DNA of 64,000 bases from positions 186,001 through 250,000 of the forward strand of contig NZ_LR215049.1 in the NCBI RefSeq assembly GCF_900660735.1, in the 5' to 3' direction. The notes under the pieces were generated by a model. That model saw only the letters and a program-made list of their open reading frames with translations. It ran no database searches and had not been told where the DNA came from. Both the position numbers and the translations under genes were made by a program. This stretch comes from Metamycoplasma cloacale. GTDB taxonomy: Bacteria; Bacillota_I; Bacilli_A; Mycoplasmatales; Metamycoplasmataceae. Below are positions 45,348 to 60,140 of this stretch, one piece after another (positions within the stretch are counted from its first letter, which is position 1; the number at the start of each line of letters is the position of its first letter).

Positions 45348-46310
45348 ATGAAAAAGAAAAATTTAATACTATTTAGTATTTTTGGTTCAATTGCAACCGT
45401 TGCCTTACCTGTTTTATCACTAAAATGTGAAAAAACTAAAGACAAAATCGAACCAGTTTGAAATGTTGCACCTAAAGCAAAATGATATACAACTGATTTT
45501 TCAAATTACCATGAAGTTGGTCGTGAATTTGATAAAACATTTGAAACAACTGTATTCGATAGAAAAAATGCAACTAGAGTTAAAAAAACAATTAATTATT
45601 GACAAAAATTTAGTTATGTTGATGGAGAAGTTGTTTCCATGGCTGACGGGGATACTATTACAGTCAAAGCTGAAACAGACTCATGAAGTTATGAATGACA
45701 AACTCCGGCATTTAAAGTTGGTCAATTATTAAAAGTTAGAATTGAATCAATTGATACACTTGAAGAAAACGTACCAAATGTTCAAGTAGATCCAGAAGAA
45801 AAAAAATGAGCACAAAGAGATCATGAATTTGCTGCTAAATTATTACCTATTGGATCAAAAGTTCGTTTAGCATTTGCTAATGTTTCAAATATGACTTATG
45901 ACAGAGTTGTTGCTCATGTATTCTTTGGTGAGAATTATTGAAGAAACTTTTCTGTTGAAATGCTAGCAGGAGCAGTTACATTAGCCAGAATTGGAGAAAC
46001 AGAAATCGCTTCTTATGAAGCTAATTACAATGAAAATATTAAAGAATCTCCAAGTTCTATATTATTACCTTATCTTGCTTATGCATTTAATGAAGGTATT
46101 TCAGAGAAAAAAGGTTTTTATAATCCTTCAAACGATGAATACTTTGAATCGCCTGCTGAATTTTCAAAAATGTATAAGGCACATGGTGAAATGTTGCCAC
46201 AAAGTTTATATATTTTAGATCCGGCATTAGCACCAAAAGGATATACTGTTTCTAGTCGAAACATTTATCATTTTATAAAATCAAAAACAACAACAAACAG
46301 TGATAAATAG
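45348..46310 (+). CDS. Membrane lipoprotein with thermonuclease (SNase) domain
   Basis: A 320-residue protein. The signal region ends in LSLKC, an unusual lipobox with Lys before Cys. Residues ~85-210 form a staphylococcal-nuclease-like domain: VSMADGDTITVKAE, LLKVRIESIDTLE (Arg and Asp/Glu positions), KLLPIGSKVRLAF and TYDRVVAHVFFGENYW, VEMLAGA. The rest is specific. It should cut DNA/RNA at the cell surface. The position beside an ABC importer equals MG186/MPN133 and M. hyopneumoniae mhp379 as I recall them. No clear Shine-Dalgarno; probably coupled to the upstream lipoprotein. Confidence 0.88.
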
Positions 46311-46342
46311 CAAAATTAACTATCTCTAAATTAAGGAAAAAA

Positions 46343-48298
46343 ATGAAATCTAAAGACAATAAAGAAATATCATATGAACAAATTCATCAGTTTTCTAAAG
46401 AACGTTTCGAACAAAAGAAAACAATCCCTGCAATTGAAATCAGAGATTTAGTCATTGACTTTGGTGATGCTGTTGCTGTTGATAATGTTTCATTTTCAAT
46501 TAAAAAAGGAGAACTTGTTACTTTATTAGGACCATCAGGTTCTGGAAAAACAACAACCTTGAATGCAATTTCTGGATTGTTAAGACCTACTAGCGGAAAA
46601 ATATTTTTCTCTGGTATTGATGTAACAAAATACTCTCCACAACAAAGAGAATTGGGACTTGTGTTCCAAAACTATGCTCTTTATCCTCATATGACAGTGT
46701 ATGAAAATATCGCGTTCCCTCTAACAAATGATCAACATTGAAAAGAGGAAACTCTTGAAAAATCTCAATTAGCTCAACAAGATGTTTTTGAAGTTATTTT
46801 AAAGCACGAAAAGGTCAGTCAAGAACAAATTAATAAATTAAAACAAGCATGTTTTTATAAAATAGACATTCCTAAAGAAACTAAAAAATACATCATTGAA
46901 CTAAAAGCCTCTTTAAACAATATTTCTGAAAAAGAAATTAATCAATTAAATTTCTTAAAAACTAAAAAAATTGCCGAATTAAGTAGTTTAACAAAAAAAG
47001 TTATTCAAGATATTAAGGCAGCTAAATTAAGTAGTTCAGAAAAAATTCACGAATTAAAATTTGAAGCTAATTCGAAAATTTCTAAATTAAGAAAAATTAT
47101 TGAAACAAAGCTTTCAAATAACCAATCAAGTAATGCAGAATTAAAAGAAATTCAAGAAATTAAAAAACATTTAGAAATTTCGGTTGCTCAAGTTAAAAAG
47201 CAATCTAAAGAGGAAGTTTTAAAATTAGAAAAAGAATACGATATTAATTACAAAACAGCTAAAGAAAAAATTAATAAAGAAATAATTAATGCAAAAGAAG
47301 CAGCTAAAAAAGCTGAAAATCAAAAAAAACAAAGTCCGCTAAACAAACAAATTCTTGAAGCTAAACAACGTTTAAAAGTTGTGACTTCTCAAACAAAATC
47401 TAATTATAAAAATAAAACATTAGAAATTTTTGCTCCTATTTTCAAGAAATATAATTTAAATTCTTCATTTAATTCAAATATGAGAAAACTAATTATGTTT
47501 ATGCCAAAAGAATTACAAGAAGAAATTGAAACTTTATCAGCAAATATTCTAACAATTGAACAAGCAATTGTTAAAGATGTTTTAGAAGTAGCACAACGTG
47601 TAGAAATTACTAAGAACTTAAAGAAAAAACCGACCCAATTATCAGGGGGTCAACAACAACGGGTAGCTATTGCTCGTGCTATCGTTAAAAAACCTAAAAT
47701 ATTATTATTAGATGAACCATTGTCAAACTTGGATGCAAAATTGCGTATTTCAACAAGAAAGTGAATTCGTTCAATTCAACAAGAATTAGGAATTACAACA
47801 GTTTTCGTTACACACGATCAAGAAGAAGCAATGTCTATTTCTGATAAAGTTGTATGTATGTCAACTGCTAAAGTTCAACAAATGGGTAGTCCGATGGAAC
47901 TATATACTAAACCAGCAAATGAATTTGTTGCAAAATTCCTTGGAATGCCAGAAATGACAATCTTTAATGCTGAAGTTAAAGATGGTAAGATTGTTGTAAA
48001 TAATAAAGAAATTGCATCAGTAAATAATTCACAATATTCAAAATCTAATATTCATATCGGTTTTAGAGCAGAAGGATTAGTTGAAGATGATAAAAACTAT
48101 TTCTTCACTGGAAAAATAAAAACAGTTGAATATCTTGGAAAAGAAATTCAAGCTCAAGTTTGAATTGAAGCAATTCAAAAACTTGCTAACATATACTTAA
48201 CACATAAAGCACATTACGAAATTGACGAAGAAATTAAATTATCAATTAAAACTGACAATATGCATCAATTTGATGCAGAAACAGGCGAAAGAATATAA
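46343..48298 (+). CDS. ugpC: ABC transporter ATP-binding protein with long coiled-coil insertion (UgpC/MsmK-like)
   Basis: A 651-residue ATPase. Walker [11 protein letters not shown] (residues ~63-72), Q-loop [13 protein letters not shown], signature LSGGQQQR (~433-440), Walker [13 protein letters not shown] and H-loop [10 protein letters not shown] are intact. The C-terminal regulatory domain resembles MalK/UgpC. Between the Q-loop and signature there are about 270 extra residues rich in Lys/Glu/Ala that look like a coiled coil; typical MalK has about 30. I recall that M. pneumoniae UgpC is also over-long. It powers the permeases 48302 and 49281. An AAGGAAAAAA precedes the ATG. Confidence 0.92.
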
Positions 48299-48301
48299 CC
48301 A

Positions 48302-49339
48302 ATGAAAATCTATTTTTGAAAGAAATTTAGAATTAAAAAAGTTGGTGAAAATCTTAGCGTTTTAAATCAAAGAACACCTTTTTGAAAACCATTTTTATTG
48401 CTACTTCCTTCATTGTTAACAATTACATTAATGACTATTATTCCTTTTATCCTAGTTATTATTGATTCATTTTCAGTGCGGGTAGGATTTAAAGCTCATG
48501 ATATTGGTTTTGGTTTTGAAAACTTTAAAAATATTTTTAATGATATTCACTTCAAAATAGGTGTTAGAAATGCATTTGTGTATTCAATTGTGTCATTGCC
48601 AATTAGTTTATGCATTTCATTATTGATATCTACATCAATTACAATGTTAATTAAAAAATGATCAAGAAACTTCTGACAAACAGTATTTTTCTTACCATAT
48701 GTAACATCTGCAATTGCTGTTTCAATCACTTTCTTCTTTATCTTCAAAAAAGAAGGTGGTTTCGTAAATATCATTTTAAAAAATTTAAAACTTATTGATA
48801 AACCAATTCCTTTCTTAGAAAGTGGTGATTATAAATCTTGAAAACCATTTATAGTTATTCTTCTAAGAGGAATTTGAGGTAGTTTAGCATTTCAAATTTT
48901 AATTCTATCAACAGCAATGCTATCTGTAAATCCACAATTATACAAATCTGCCTCAATTGATGGCTCATATAAATTCAAACAATTCTTCGCAATTACACTT
49001 CCTTCTATTAAAAGAACAATTTCATTCTTGATCACAATGGGATTGATTGGAGGAATTAAAGTTTTCCCACTTTCATTGTTTAATAACAATGAACTAGATG
49101 CCTTGAATAATGGTGGTTCATCATTAATGTTATACGTTTATAGATTCGTAAAACAAGGTTCATTTAGTACGGGGGCAGCCGCATCTATCATGTTATTCTT
49201 AATTGGTGTATTAGTATCATTCAGTTTAAGAAAACTTGTGTCAATTACATATATTATTGGAACAAAAATCGGAGAAAAAAATGTCATTAGAAAGATTGAA
49301 AATCAAACATTGAAGACAAAACCGGTATTTAAAATCTAG
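48302..49339 (+). CDS. ugpA: ABC transporter permease (UgpA/MalF-like)
   Basis: A 345-residue membrane protein with six membrane segments. The EAA loop SASIDGSYKFKQFFAITLP contacts the ATPase. LPYVTSAIAVSITFFFIF and GIWGSLAFQILI are typical of carbohydrate-uptake (CUT1) permeases. It starts 3 bp after the ATPase stop and overlaps the second permease by 59 bp. It should form a heterodimer with the product of 49281. Confidence 0.9.
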
Positions 49340-50258
49340 ACAAGATCTAATGACAAAGGCTGTCGAAACAACTAAACCTTTAAGTGTTATATTATCGTGA
49401 TCATTCAAAATTGCTATTCTATTATTTTTTGGATTTATTATCGTCTTTCCATTCCTATTCATGTTAAACCAATCTGTTTTGGATAGAAGATGACAAAATA
49501 ATACAGATGTATTAGTTTGATATCCGAGAGCATATGGTGATAGCACTCAAGTATTCTTCTTTGAAAACTTCAAGGCAGCATTTCAAGATGGATACTTTAA
49601 AGCTGTATTATATACAGCCTCAATAACTGCCTTATCAGTAATTTGTAGAATTTTCTTCTCAATGACATTTGGTTATGCATTTTCAATGAAAAAATGAAGA
49701 TTCAAAAACTTGTCATGAGCATTATTCCTAGCATTATTAGTACTACCAGAGGTTGCATTATTATCTGGTCAATATAGAGTAATTGTAACATTGAATTGGA
49801 AAGATGGTATAGCCCAATATATTGCCTTAACAATGCCATTTGTTGCATCAGTATTTTCTGGATTTATGTATAGAAATGCATTTGAAGAAATCACCGGTTC
49901 TGTAAAAGAATCAGCAATGATCGATTCTGCAAATGAATTTGTATTCTTTACAAAAATTGCAATGCCAATGGTTAAAGCAACAACATGAACAATCGCTATT
50001 TTAACAGCGCTAGCATCTTGAAACTCATTCACATGACCTTTATTAGTTATTAGCGAAAAAGAAGGTTCATGATCAGTAATTAACGTATGATTAACACATA
50101 CAGGTAAAGATCCTGCAGATGAACAACCAATTGTATATATTTCAGTACGTATTGCTGCAAACATTTTAGGTATTTTACCTATGTTCATTACATACTTCTT
50201 ATTAAGAAAGAGAATTATGAATGCAATTTCAAGACAAGGAAGAGCAACAAAAGGATAG
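49281..50258 (+). CDS. ugpE: ABC transporter permease (UgpE/MalG-like)
   Basis: A 325-residue membrane protein with about six membrane segments; IVFPFLFMLNQSV opens, and ESAMIDSANEFVFFTKIAMP is the EAA loop. WNSFTWPLLVI is characteristic of MalG-type proteins. The start ATG with GGAGAAAAAA upstream lies inside the previous gene, so translation is coupled. TGA is Trp at many positions. Confidence 0.9.
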
Positions 50259-50262
50259 AATT

Positions 50263-50451
50263 ATGAATAATAAAAATGAAAAACACATGCAATTTGAAAT
50301 GGATTCTATTAAAAAATATAATCGTAAAAGAATTGCTATTAAAAGTATTATAAGTGTTGCTGTAATTTTAGTTATATTAGTCGGAGTTTTTGTTGCAATA
50401 TTAGCAGCTTATGGAATAATTGCGTTTCCTATAATAAAATCTGCAAATTAA
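50263..50451 (+). CDS. Small single-helix membrane protein, 62 aa
   Basis: The start is the ATG with AAAGGA 9 bp upstream, just after the permease stop. It has a charged N-terminal half and one membrane helix (about residues 27-52, VAVILVILVGVFVAILAAY). It is the last gene before the operon terminator. A role in the transporter is inferred only from position. Confidence 0.65.
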   Translation: MNNKNEKHMQFEMDSIKKYNRKRIAIKSIISVAVILVILVGVFVAILAAYGIIAFPIIKSAN

Positions 50452-50511
50452 TATTAAATGTAAAATATTTTGTGAAAAAGTTCTATTTTAAAATGAATAT
50501 AAACTTATTTA

Positions 50512-50540
50512 AATACCTGATTTATTCAGGTATTTTTCTT
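50512..50540 (+). terminator. Terminator of the ABC operon
   Basis: AATACCTGA-TTTAT-TCAGGTATT stem-loop followed by TTTCTTTATTTT. Confidence 0.85.
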
Positions 50541-50583
50541 TATTTTAATTTTTTAATTTAAAATATATATATTAAATTGAGGT

Positions 50584-52248
50584 ATGAAATTGAAAAGAAA
50601 ATATTTATTTTTATCATCAGCTATTTTATCTACAATAGCTGTTCCATTAATATCAAGCTCATGTGAGAGAGAAGAAAAATTAGTTGAATTTGCAATTCCT
50701 TTTTCTATAAAAGATAAGCGGTCACAAACTTTAAAAACATTAATAAATCGCTATAATCGTGAATCTTTATTAAAAAATGAAAATCATCGCTCAATCTCTT
50801 TAATTTATTCATCAACCTCACGTGAAACTTTGTATTACAAGTTATCATTGCAATTAAAAATTGACGATCCATCTATACCGAGTTTAATTATGTATTATCC
50901 ATCTGCGGCGTGATTGATTAATTCATATAACAAAGCAATTGATTTTAGCAATGAAATTAAAAATTCAGGAATTATTAATCAATATTTAGAAATTAATAAT
51001 AAGATATCCTTAAATCATTCAAATAAATTCGTGTTACCATTAGGAAATAGCACTGATATGTTGGTAATTAACAAATTAAATTTAGGATATTTTCTATCAG
51101 AATTAAAATCATTTTTATCAAACAACTTTCCTGATAAAAAACTTTTAGATGATAACAATAGTTCAATTTTAAATTCAGTCGTTGAACATTACGAGCAAAG
51201 CAGTCCTACAATTAAAGAACAAATTAGAAGCTTTTGAGGAATTAATTTTCAAGATAATTTAGAAAAAATTAAGAACAAAAATTTTAATTATAGTGATAAC
51301 ATATTTAAATTCAATGATGATTTATTTCAAATTTCAAATGACATAGCTGATATTATTGAACCAAATTTAAATGCAAGAATTTTATATAGCAGACATATAA
51401 CTAATTTGTTTTATAATTTATCTTTTAACAACGGAAATGGTAATTATGATGATTTTATTTTAAAATATAATCAAAACAATTTAATCGACTATGATTCAAT
51501 ATACGATCCAAATACTAAACAACATCAAAGCTTAAGAAAAACATATGAATCACTTAATAATTTAATTAATAAAAAAGCGTTATATATTGACAAGAATCAA
51601 ACAGATAGTCAAAGATTTATTCCGCCCGCATCATATGATACTATATTCACTTTAACAACAAATAATGCTTACAATTGAATTATCGGAGATAATGCAATTT
51701 ATGATGCGAACGGTGCTGAGAGAGAGTCATTATTAAAAAAAGAAGATTTCTTATTTTTCCAAGCGCCAACTAAAAATAATGCAACTCAAACCATAGAAAC
51801 ATTTATCAATCAAGGTGTTAATATTGTTGGTATTAAACATGACAATGAAAAAGATAAGGTTGTTAAAGATTTTATTGAATGGATGTACGATCAAAATAAC
51901 AAAATTGATTGAAGAGACACAGCAACTATTAATGATGAAATGCTTTCTTCATTAACCCCTAGTGAATATTACGCTTATGTAAATAATTACATTTTTCCTT
52001 CATCAAACTTTATAGAAAACTATAAAAATATAAATGAATCAAAAATCAATCTTTCAAATTTAAATTATATTCACATGATTGAGAAATTATCTTCGAATGA
52101 ATCAGTTTTATTTGAAGAACCAGTCGATCATCTAAGTGATGCATTTAGAAATAAAATTAAATATACAATGAATTCAGTTGCTCTGAAAAATAATTTTGAT
52201 GAGACAACATTTGAATGATTTATTGACATATTAAGAACAACTTCATAA
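50584..52248 (+). CDS. Surface lipoprotein, paralogue of the operon lipoprotein
   Basis: A 554-residue protein with signal sequence and lipobox ISSSC (Cys at residue 27). It aligns by eye to the lipoprotein at 43175: LKTLINRYN with IKTLVDAYN, SLIMYYPSAAWLI with NIMINYPAAASII, and VLPLGNSTDMLVINK with VPISRSTEMIAINQ. It is shorter and lacks parts of the C-terminal half. GAGGT precedes the ATG. It lies after the operon terminator and 11 bp before the P-type ATPase gene. It may be an alternative binding protein. Confidence 0.82.
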
Positions 52249-52259
52249 GAAAGGATTTC

Positions 52260-55166
<2,907 letters not shown>

Positions 55167-55176
55167 AGGAGGAATT

Positions 55177-55863
55177 ATGAAATTCTTTAAAAAATCAAGA
55201 AACATTTGTGTTATTGGTTTAGGGAGATTTGGAACTGCAGTTGTTGAGGAATTATTAAGTGATGAACATAATAATATTCGTTTAGCATTAATTGATACTG
55301 AAGAAAAATCTTTATTTAAATTTAAAGATCAAGTAGCTTCCATTTATGTTGCTGATGCTGCTGATCAAAAAACATTAGAAGCAATCAATATTACTGATTT
55401 CGACGCAGTTATCGTTGCCTCTTCTGACAATATAGAAATTGTTGCTTCATTAGCAGAAATTGGTGTTACTAAAATTATTGCTCGTGCAACATCAAATCGT
55501 CATGCTAGAGTATTAAAACAAATTGGAGTTTCACAAATTATTCGTCCTGAAGAAGAAGCTGGAAAAAGAACTGCATTGATTGTTTCAAATCCTAATTTCA
55601 CAACATATTCTGAATCATTGATTGAATTACAAGATGATTATGTAACTGGTTCTTTATTTGTAACTAACCCTAAAATGTTTAATCAAAAACTAAAGGATTT
55701 AGGTTTTAGAAATAAATATCATGTTTCTGTGGTTTTGGTTAAAAGAAATAGTCAAACCTTCTTACCAAGTGGTGATTTTGAACTAAATGAAGGTGATTTA
55801 TTAACAATCATTGGAAAAGTTGAACACGTTTCTAAAGTGTTTGAATATTGTAGAAAATCTTAA
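55177..55863 (+). CDS. ktrA: Potassium uptake regulatory subunit KtrA (TrkA family)
   Basis: A 228-residue cytoplasmic RCK protein. The NAD/ATP-binding Rossmann motif is VIGLGRFGTAV, followed by LIDTEEKS, DAADQKTLEAINITDFDAVIVA (cited around residues 61-80) and ARATSNRHARVLKQIG, then a TrkA-C domain. It gates a KtrB/TrkH channel, which is not in the window. AAAGGAGG precedes the ATG. Co-transcription with a P2 ATPase suggests monovalent cation balance. Confidence 0.93.
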   Translation: MKFFKKSRNICVIGLGRFGTAVVEELLSDEHNNIRLALIDTEEKSLFKFKDQVASIYVADAADQKTLEAINITDFDAVIVASSDNIEIVASLAEIGVTKIIARATSNRHARVLKQIGVSQIIRPEEEAGKRTALIVSNPNFTTYSESLIELQDDYVTGSLFVTNPKMFNQKLKDLGFRNKYHVSVVLVKRNSQTFLPSGDFELNEGDLLTIIGKVEHVSKVFEYCRKS

Positions 55864-55885
55864 AGCATCATTGATGCTTTTTTAT
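55862..55885 (+). terminator. Terminator after ktrA
   Basis: AAAGCATC/GATGCTTT stem with a 3-base loop and a T run, starting within the ktrA stop codon. Confidence 0.8.
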
Positions 55886-55987
55886 TATATTTCCTATGTT
55901 TTTCTTAAATCTATTAAATATCGTTTTAATTGTTATAAAATTAATATAATTTTAATTTATTCATTATCTATTCAAAAAGAGGTTATT

Positions 55988-58654
55988 ATGGAAGAAAAAA
56001 AAGATTACAAATCAACATTATTAATGCCAAATACAGATTTTTCAATGAAAGCAAATTTATCTGCTAAAGAACCAGAATACATCAAAATGTGAGCAGAAAA
56101 TAAAATTTATTCAAAAGTATTAGCTCAAAACAAAGGCAATACCACTTTTGTATTACACGATGGACCTCCATATGCCAATGGTAATATTCACGTTGGGCAT
56201 GCTTTAAATAAAATTTTAAAAGACATCATTGTGCGTTTTAAAAACATGCAAGGTTATTATGCTCCATATGTAGCTGGTTGGGATACTCATGGTTTACCAA
56301 TTGAACATAAAATGTTATCAGAGGCTAAAAAACAAGCAAAAGATTATTCAGCAATTGAATTGAGAAAAAATGCAGCAAACTATGCCCTTTCACAAATTGA
56401 ACACCAAAAATCTCAATTTCAAAAATTAGCTTTATTAAGTGATTTTTCTGAAATTTATGTTACATTGGATAAAAACATTGAAGCAATGCAATTAAGATTG
56501 TTTCACAAAATGGTTAAAGATGGTTTGATTTATAAAGATTTAAAACCTGTTTATTGATCTCCATCTTCTCAATCTGCTTTAGCTGAAGCTGAAGTTGAAT
56601 ATGCGGATCATATTTCACCATCAATCTTTGTTGCTTTCAAAGTTAAAAAAGGTAATGAATTTATTAAAGCAAACGATAATTTATTAATTTGAACTACAAC
56701 TCCTTGAACATTAATTGCTAACAGCGGAGTTGCAATTAATGACACTTTTGAATATGTTTTAGTATCTCATGACAATCAAAATTATGTAGTAGCTAAAGAA
56801 TTGCTTGAACAAGTAGCTAATACTGTTAAATGAGAAAATTATGAAGTATTAAAAACATTTAAAGGAAAAGAGTTATTAAATATTACATACGAAAGTCCAA
56901 TTAACAAAGCTGAATGTAGAGTTGTTTTTGGACACCATGTTTCATTAGAAAACGGTTCTGGTTTAGTTCATATGGCACCATTATTTGGTGAAGATGACTT
57001 TATAATCGGGAATAAAGAAAATTTAGCAAAAATTATGCATATTAATGACGATGGAACCATTAATGAAAATGGTCTACAATTCAAAGGTATGTTTTACGAT
57101 GATGCAAACGTTGAAGTTGGTAAATATCTAACTGAAAATAATTTATTAGTTCATTTCTCAAAAATTAAACACTCATACCCACATGATTGAAGAACCCATT
57201 TGCCAATTATGTATCGTGCTACCCCTCAATGATTCGTTTCATTAAAAAACATCAAATCTGATATTGAAAAAGCATTGTCGGAAGTTATTACATACAATGA
57301 ATGATCTAAGAAACGTTTATCATTAATGTTGGCTAACCGTGAAACATGATGTATTTCAAGACAAAGAACTTGAGGAGTACCAATCATTATTTTCTACGAT
57401 AAAGATAAACAACCTGTATTAGATGATGAAATTTTTGAACATGTAATTAAATTAGTAGAACAATATGGTTCAGATGTTTGATACGAAAGAACAGCCGATG
57501 AATTACTTCCTGAAAAATATCAAAATTTAGGTTTTACTAAAGAAACTGATATTATGGACGTTTGATTTGACTCAGGTTCAACATCAATCTCTGTTAAACC
57601 AAATAATCTTGAAGCACCTTTTGATTTATATCTAGAAGGTTCAGATCAATACAGAGGTTGATTCAATAGTTCATTAATTAACTCAGTGGCATGAAGAAAA
57701 CAATCACCATTTAAAGCATTATTATCACATGGATTTGTTTTAGATGGTAAAGGTAATAAAATGTCTAAATCAAAAGGAAACGTTATCGATCCTTTAGATG
57801 TCGTTGCAAAATATGGTGCAGATATTTTAAGACTATGAGTAGCTAACTCAGAATTTACAAACGACGTTACTATTGATGACAAAATCTTGATGCAAAATGT
57901 CGAAATTTATCGTAAATTTAGAAACACAATTAAGTTTATGTTAGGTGGAATTGCTGATTATGATTTTAAAGAAGTTGAATTGACATCTATACATGCCTTA
58001 ATGTTAGAAAGATTGAATAATTTAGAAACAAAAATTGTTGATAATTATGAACAATATCGTTTCATTAACGTAATTAAGGATATTAACAACTTTATTATTG
58101 AATTAAGTAGTTATTACATTTCAATTACAAAAGATATTCTTTATTTAAACAAAGAAAATGATTTAGAAAGAAGACAAGTACAAACTGTCTTTTGAAAAGT
58201 AATTGATGTATTAACTAGAGCGTTAGCTCCGATATTACCTACAACATGTGAAGAAATTTATTCATTTATTAATTCAAAAGATAAGAAAGAATCAATCCAT
58301 TTAACAAAATTTGTGGAAAGACATGAAATTTCTGATGTATTAGAAGAACAATGAAAACAATTCTTTGAACTAAAAGAAAGTGTTTATAAAGCAATCGAAG
58401 AAGCAATTCAAGGCCAAGTGATTAAACGTCAAAACGAAGCAATGGTTGTTTTACCAAAAGATTTATATCAACAATTTAAAGATATGGATTTAATTAAATT
58501 ATTGATGGTTGGTAAAGTTGTTGAAGGAAATGAATTATCTGTTTCAAACTTTGAATCACAAAAATGTTTAAGATGTTGAAACCACTTTGAATTATCTGAT
58601 TTTGATGTTCAATTAGAAATATGCAATAGATGTAAAAAGGTAATTAATGGATAA
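55988..58654 (+). CDS. ileS: Isoleucyl-tRNA synthetase
   Basis: An 888-residue class I synthetase. [18 protein letters not shown] holds the HIGH motif, [10 protein letters not shown] follows, WDxSxS-type VWFDSGSTS and the KMSKS loop NKMSKSKGN are present. The C-terminal zinc finger is CLRCWNHFE and CNRCKK. The start is the ATG with AAGAGG 7-8 bp upstream. Twelve or more Trp are TGA. Its stop overlaps lspA by 8 bp, the ileS-lspA order found in many bacteria. Confidence 0.97.
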
Positions 58655-59336
58655 AAAAACAAATAAATTTTTTCAATGATTTCCTATTTTTACTAAGAAA
58701 TTTTGAAAGCAATATACTTGAAAAGATTTCGTAATTAATTTATCAATCTATTTTATTTTCTTTGCAGTTACATTACTAATTGACTTATTAACAAAACATT
58801 ATTTATTTAAATACACAGTAAACGAACAAAACGAAATTGTAGTTCAATCAGGTGTGATTTATCAAAATGCATTATTCGGATTTAGATCAGTTAAACACGC
58901 CGGAACTACAATTGAAATCGGTTTAACCAATGTTGGTTTACATATAGTTAGCTTTATTATTATCATTGTTACACTATCTGTTTCATTCTTGTTCAAAGAT
59001 AAGAAAAATCGTTGAATCATACCATTTTTAGCATTACTATCAGGTGGTGCAATGGGGAATATGGTTGATCGTTTCTTATTTGATTTTGTTAGAGATATTG
59101 TATTTCTTCCTTGAATAGATACAGGTACCTTTAATTACGCCGATGCCTGATTGGTTATTGGGGCTATCGGAACTGTAATTTCAGGTTTAACAATTTATAT
59201 TATTAATTGAAGAAATGAAAAGAAAGAAAAACAACAAAAATTAGAACAAGAAAAACAAAATGACGAACAATGATCAGACCTTTCTTTTAACAGCGAACAA
59301 AGTAGCAATATCGTAGATCCTAACAACGATATTTAG
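58647..59336 (+). CDS. lspA: Lipoprotein signal peptidase II
   Basis: A 229-residue membrane protein with four membrane segments. The two catalytic aspartates lie in GGAMGNMVDRFLFDFVRD and FNYADAWLVIG. It removes signal peptides from prolipoproteins, such as the two encoded at 43175 and 50584. It carries an extra N-terminal helix region and a charged, Gln/Glu/Asn-rich C-terminal tail of about 40 residues compared with most LspA proteins. Overlaps ileS. Confidence 0.95.
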
Positions 59337-59343
59337 ATAATTT

Positions 59344-59376
59344 AAAAAGCATCGTTATTCATATGATGCTTTTTTT
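59344..59376 (+). terminator. Terminator of ileS-lspA
   Basis: AAAAGCATC/GATGCTTTT stem with an 11-base loop and a T run, 8 bp after the lspA stop. Confidence 0.8.
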
Positions 59377-59432
59377 CATTATGTAATTGTAATTATTTTA
59401 AAATTATTATAGTTAATATAATGAGTAAGAGT

Positions 59433-60140
59433 ATGAAAAAGAAATATATATTAGAAGATTATGATTCAGTTTTGACTGAATTAATTGAGAATGTTTGAAA
59501 AAATGAAATAATTAAATTTTCAAAAATCAATGAAGATGGAAGAATAAATTCAACCATCAATGAAGAAGAAGCTATAAATATCTTATTGTCAAAATATCAA
59601 GATATTAAAATTTTTAAAGATTGAGAATTGATTATTGAACGTCAACCAAAACCAAGATATTGGTATGATATTTTGATACATAATAGAGATAATACATTTT
59701 ATTGTCCAATAAATATTAAAATATCCAATCTCAATAGAAATACAGCAGATAATTTAAATTCAAAAGAAGGTTTATACTTTTCTTTAACCGGAAAAATAGA
59801 AGAAAAAACACCTAATACATGAGGTAAGTATTTTGAATTATTAGCAAAAAATTTCACCGAACATGATAGTGATTATTTCTTTATCATTATTAATAAAAAT
59901 AATACATCTGATATCTTTTATAATTCGTTAAGAAGAATACCCCATTTGACATCAAACGGAAACAACCCACCCTTTCAATGTGTCTGATCTAAAAATAGAA
60001 ATATTGAAATTAGAACATATGAAGAATCAAAAAATTATTTAATGTCAGTGTTGTATGCTACTGTTTTAAAAAGAGCACAAATATTAAAAGAATTTAGAAT
60101 GATATTCACAAAGCATACAAATATAAAGAAAAAGTTATAA
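59433..60140 (+). CDS. Putative type II restriction endonuclease
   Basis: A 235-residue soluble protein, convergent with an N6-adenine methyltransferase gene whose last 6 bp it overlaps. WYDILIHNRDN, then FYCPINIKIS about 10 residues on, gives an Asp...(I)xK pattern of the PD-(D/E)xK nuclease fold, followed by TADNLNSKEGLYFSLTG. I cannot place it in a named restriction family. The ATG at 59433 is preferred: a TATAAT lies at 59417-59422, 10 bp upstream, and overlaps an earlier in-frame ATG at 59421. No Shine-Dalgarno. Five TGA codons are Trp. The restriction role is inferred from context plus the motif. Confidence 0.7.
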
